Source: Novosphingobium sp. UBA6722 (GTDB lineage Bacteria; Pseudomonadota; Alphaproteobacteria; Sphingomonadales; Sphingomonadaceae). From it: DNA of 10,251 bases. A program made the position numbers and the translations under genes. The DNA lies in NCBI GenBank assembly GCA_002454125.1, contig DKII01000168.1:1-10251 (forward strand), given 5' to 3'. Below, one piece after another: positions 7,354-10,251 of this stretch (position 1 is its first letter; each line of letters begins with the position of its first letter). The notes beneath the pieces are model-generated. The model did not search any database, was not told where the DNA came from, and saw only the letters and a list, made by a program, of their open reading frames with translations.

Positions 7354-7465
7354 TGCCCACGCCCCGGTATCCGGACAGGGCGACCCGATGGGCTTGCCGC
7401 AATACGTGCGAAGCCCTCAACTTTACGGCGGCCTTGGACCTTCTGGTTCGGGGCCGTTCTTTTTT
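7354..7465 (+). ncRNA. Candidate structured small RNA or attenuated leader of the AraC gene
   Basis: This 112-nt stretch folds well by eye as three successive elements. Hairpin A has CGCCC (7360-7364) with GGGCG (7378-7382) and an inner CGG-TAT-CCG. Hairpin B has GGGCTT (7390-7395) with AAGCCC (7411-7416), continued by CGCA/TGCG around ATACG. The third is a 12-bp terminator hairpin with a U-run. GCCCA at 7355-7359 can also pair with TGGGC at 7389-7393, which would exclude hairpin B. A TACAAT box sits just upstream. The short reading frames here have no convincing start or protein-like content. It could be an independent sRNA of about 110 nt, or a terminator-controlled 5' leader of the regulator that starts 23 nt later. 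The segment GAAGCCCTCAAC vaguely recalls part of 6S RNA, but I could not build a 6S-like closing stem, and zapA/ygfA, its usual neighbours, are absent. Confidence 0.4.
7429..7465 (+). terminator. Intrinsic terminator
   Basis: A 12-bp stem (7429-7440 with 7445-7456), in which all positions pair and three are G-U, closes a UUCU tetraloop. One base later comes TTCTTTTTT (7457-7465). This is the only strong intrinsic terminator I found in the window. It points along the plus strand into the AraC gene, so it cannot serve pyrD, which reads leftward. It must therefore end a transcript that starts within the 7207-7428 spacer. Confidence 0.7.
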
Positions 7466-7488
7466 GATCGCCCTTGCCAAGTGACGGG

Positions 7489-8439
7489 ATGGCCCGCAGA
7501 GTTGGCGGGATGCTGCGATCCCCTGAATCCGAAGAGGATGCCGATCGTTCCGGATCGGACCGGGTCGAGCTGACCGCGAGCGAGCGGATCCAGCTTGAAT
7601 TCCTGCCCGCTGCCGAACAGTTGAGTCCTTTCGTCACCACCTTCTACTCGCTGCGGTGCGACGAACGCGAAATCCAGGATTACCTGCCTGCGGCGGTTGG
7701 CTACCTCACCGTGAACCTGTCCGGCGGGGGCATTCTGCACTTTGCCGACGGCCGCGCCGAGCCTTCGCACGAGGCGATGTTCCTGACCCCGACCACCGCC
7801 GCAGTACGGATCGCGTTGCAAGGCCCCTGGCACATGGTTGGAGCGGCGCTATCGCCGTTGGGCTGGGCGGCGCTGACCGGCATGCATGCCGGCGCCGTGT
7901 CGGACCGCGTGCTCCCGGCCAGTCAGGTGCTCGGCCGGCGGGCCGATGGGCTGGCACAGCGAATGCGGGCGGTGGGCGGGGACCGGGCCCGCGTCGATAT
8001 TCTGGCCGATCTGATTGGCGGCGGACTGCGGCCGGTTACGCCGCGCCACGGCAAGGTTATTGCGGCGATTGCTGATTGGCTTTCGTCCGACTTCGATCCA
8101 CCGGTGTCCGCCTTGCCTGGGCGCGCCAACTATTCGATCCGCCAGATTGAGCGCCTGAGCGAACGCTATTTCGGTGTCCCGCCCAAACAGCTGGCCCGCA
8201 AGTACCGGGCATTGCGCGTCGCCGCGATGCTGCAAGCGCCAGACACCAGTCCCGAACAGGTCGCTGCGCTCAAGGAGCTCTATTTCGATCAGTCGCATCT
8301 GATCCGCGACATGCGGCACTATCTGGGCCGCACGCCGAAGCGGATCTTTGATGGCTCTGCGCCGCTGCTGAATGCGACGAGTTCGATGCGCAGTTACCGC
8401 GAAGTGCGGCCCAATTTTGCGCGCATTCCCGGCGATTGA
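7489..8439 (+). CDS. AraC-family transcriptional regulator
   Basis: This 316-aa predicted DNA-binding regulator has an N-terminal sensing domain (about 25-150) that I cannot assign to a ligand, and a C-terminal AraC-type double helix-turn-helix (about 190-286). The first HTH includes NYSIRQIERLSERYFGVPPK. The second carries YFDQSHLIRDM at 265-275 followed by GRTPKRI, a close match to the AraC family signature. A polar tail of about 30 residues follows. The start is ambiguous: TTG 7474, ATG 7489 and ATG 7510 are all in frame, and none has a strong ribosome site. I took 7489 because it is an ATG clear of the terminator U-run. The gene follows the strong terminator and candidate RNA leader, so its expression may depend on read-through. 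Rrf2 follows after 64 nt on the same strand. Its target is unknown; the palindrome at 7327-7340 would be a natural autoregulatory site. Confidence 0.88.
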   Translation: MARRVGGMLRSPESEEDADRSGSDRVELTASERIQLEFLPAAEQLSPFVTTFYSLRCDEREIQDYLPAAVGYLTVNLSGGGILHFADGRAEPSHEAMFLTPTTAAVRIALQGPWHMVGAALSPLGWAALTGMHAGAVSDRVLPASQVLGRRADGLAQRMRAVGGDRARVDILADLIGGGLRPVTPRHGKVIAAIADWLSSDFDPPVSALPGRANYSIRQIERLSERYFGVPPKQLARKYRALRVAAMLQAPDTSPEQVAALKELYFDQSHLIRDMRHYLGRTPKRIFDGSAPLLNATSSMRSYREVRPNFARIPGD

Positions 8440-8456
8440 AATTCTCTGGCGATAGG

Positions 8457-8495
8457 CCTAGGGCAAACCGGAAAGAATCAGTCCGATTTAACCGG
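8457..8495 (+). promoter_or_regulatory. Candidate operator region of the Rrf2-suf operon
   Basis: The 64-nt spacer before the Rrf2 gene contains CCTAGGGCAAA (8457-8467), sharing ten bases (CTAGGGCAAA) with the reverse strand of the palindrome at 4339-4359. It then has an imperfect inverted repeat: outer CCGG at 8468-8471 and 8492-8495, inner AATC/GATT around AGTCC. Rrf2/IscR-type regulators commonly repress their own operon through such sites, so this is the place to expect binding. I could not match it to a defined IscR or RirA consensus. GGAG at 8494-8497, 6 nt before the ATG, is the ribosome site. Confidence 0.25.
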
Positions 8496-8503
8496 AGCCG
8501 CCA

Positions 8504-8910
8504 ATGCGCCTCTCTTCCATGGCCGATTATGCCGTCGTCACGATGAGCGCCGCCGCACGCCATTGCGGTGGTACGCGCGTCTCGGCCGCCGAACTCGCCG
8601 CCGAAACCGGCCTGCCGGTGCCGACCGTGCAGAAGCTGGTCAGCCGCCTGACCGCCGCGGGCCTGCTGCGCTCGACGCGCGGCGTTGGCGGCGGCCTCAA
8701 GCTGGCCCGCCCGGCTGCCGCGATTACCCTGGCCGACATTATCGAGGCGGTTGAAGGGCCGATCGCGCTGACCCAATGCGTGGACGATGCGCGGGCCGAT
8801 TGCGGGCTTGATGCCTGCTGCTCGGTCAAGCCGCACTGGCCGATCGTGAACGAGGCGCTGCGCGGCGCGCTGTCGCAGGTCTCGCTGATTCGCCTGGCTG
8901 AGGTTGCGGC

Positions 8911-8914
<4 letters not shown>
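8504..8914 (+). CDS. Rrf2-family SUF system Fe-S assembly regulator
   Basis: This 136-aa winged-helix regulator is related to IscR. Such proteins sense Fe-S cluster status with their own cluster and control the suf genes. Seen here: the Rrf2 start MRLSSMADYAVV, the recognition helix region VSAAELAAETGLPVPTVQKLVSRL (about 26-49), the wing TRGVGGGLKLARPAAAITLADII (about 58-80) and a cysteine patch, Cys92, Cys100, Cys105 and Cys106, followed by VKPHW with His111. IscR uses Cys92, Cys98, Cys104 and His107, so three Cys and a nearby His are available here at slightly different spacing. The C-terminal pattern CGLDACCSVKPHW fits the SUF-regulator subgroup of Rrf2 as I remember it. Its TGA overlaps the sufB start as ATGA, implying translational coupling. 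It is probably autoregulated from the 8440-8503 spacer. Confidence 0.92.

Positions 8915-10251
<1,337 letters not shown>

Noticed and set aside
7300..7465. Identification of the structured region as 6S RNA
   Set aside because: A short resemblance (GAAGCC then an A-rich stretch) is not enough. I could not find the long closing stem and central bubble, and the usual zapA/ygfA neighbours are absent. A covariance search would decide.

Overview
This 10.25 kb window is GC-rich chromosomal DNA with strong G/C preference at third codon positions. It reads like a sphingomonad-type alphaproteobacterium. That placement is an inference from gene content and style: a class 2 (quinone-linked) PyrD, an Rrf2-type SUF regulator directly overlapping sufB, and a candidate CtrA half-site pair. 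It has not been tested by any search. I see no insertion sequence, phage gene, CRISPR array, tRNA or rRNA, and most of the window looks like core housekeeping sequence.

Layout, left to right. (1) Positions 147-2454 hold two plus-strand genes I do not recognise: a 175-aa probably helical protein and a 566-aa protein with a folded N-terminal half and a long acidic, Pro/Glu-rich, Trp-punctuated tail. (2) Positions 2458-4290 (minus) encode a long-chain-acyl-CoA synthetase of the AMP-forming superfamily, converging on the previous gene with a 3-nt gap. (3) A 165-nt divergent spacer carries a CTAG-rich imperfect palindrome. (4) Positions 4456-6165 (plus) encode a gamma-glutamyltransferase with a lipoprotein signal. 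It converges on (5) class 2 dihydroorotate dehydrogenase at 6175-7206 (minus), with a 9-nt gap. (6) The 282-nt spacer 7207-7488 is the least ordinary part. It holds a palindrome beside a TACAAT box, then about 110 nt of strongly foldable sequence ending in a textbook intrinsic terminator just before (7) an AraC-family regulator at 7489-8439. (8) Positions 8504-8914 encode an Rrf2-family Fe-S regulator whose stop codon overlaps the start of (9) sufB, which runs off the right edge after 447 codons.

Functional links: only the Rrf2-sufB pair is a clear operon, in which an Fe-S-sensing repressor sits at the head of the SUF cluster-assembly genes. The acyl-CoA ligase, GGT and PyrD are individually oriented housekeeping genes without an obvious shared pathway. 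The best candidates for something undescribed are the putative small RNA or attenuated leader at about 7354-7465 and the unknown two-gene unit at 147-2454.
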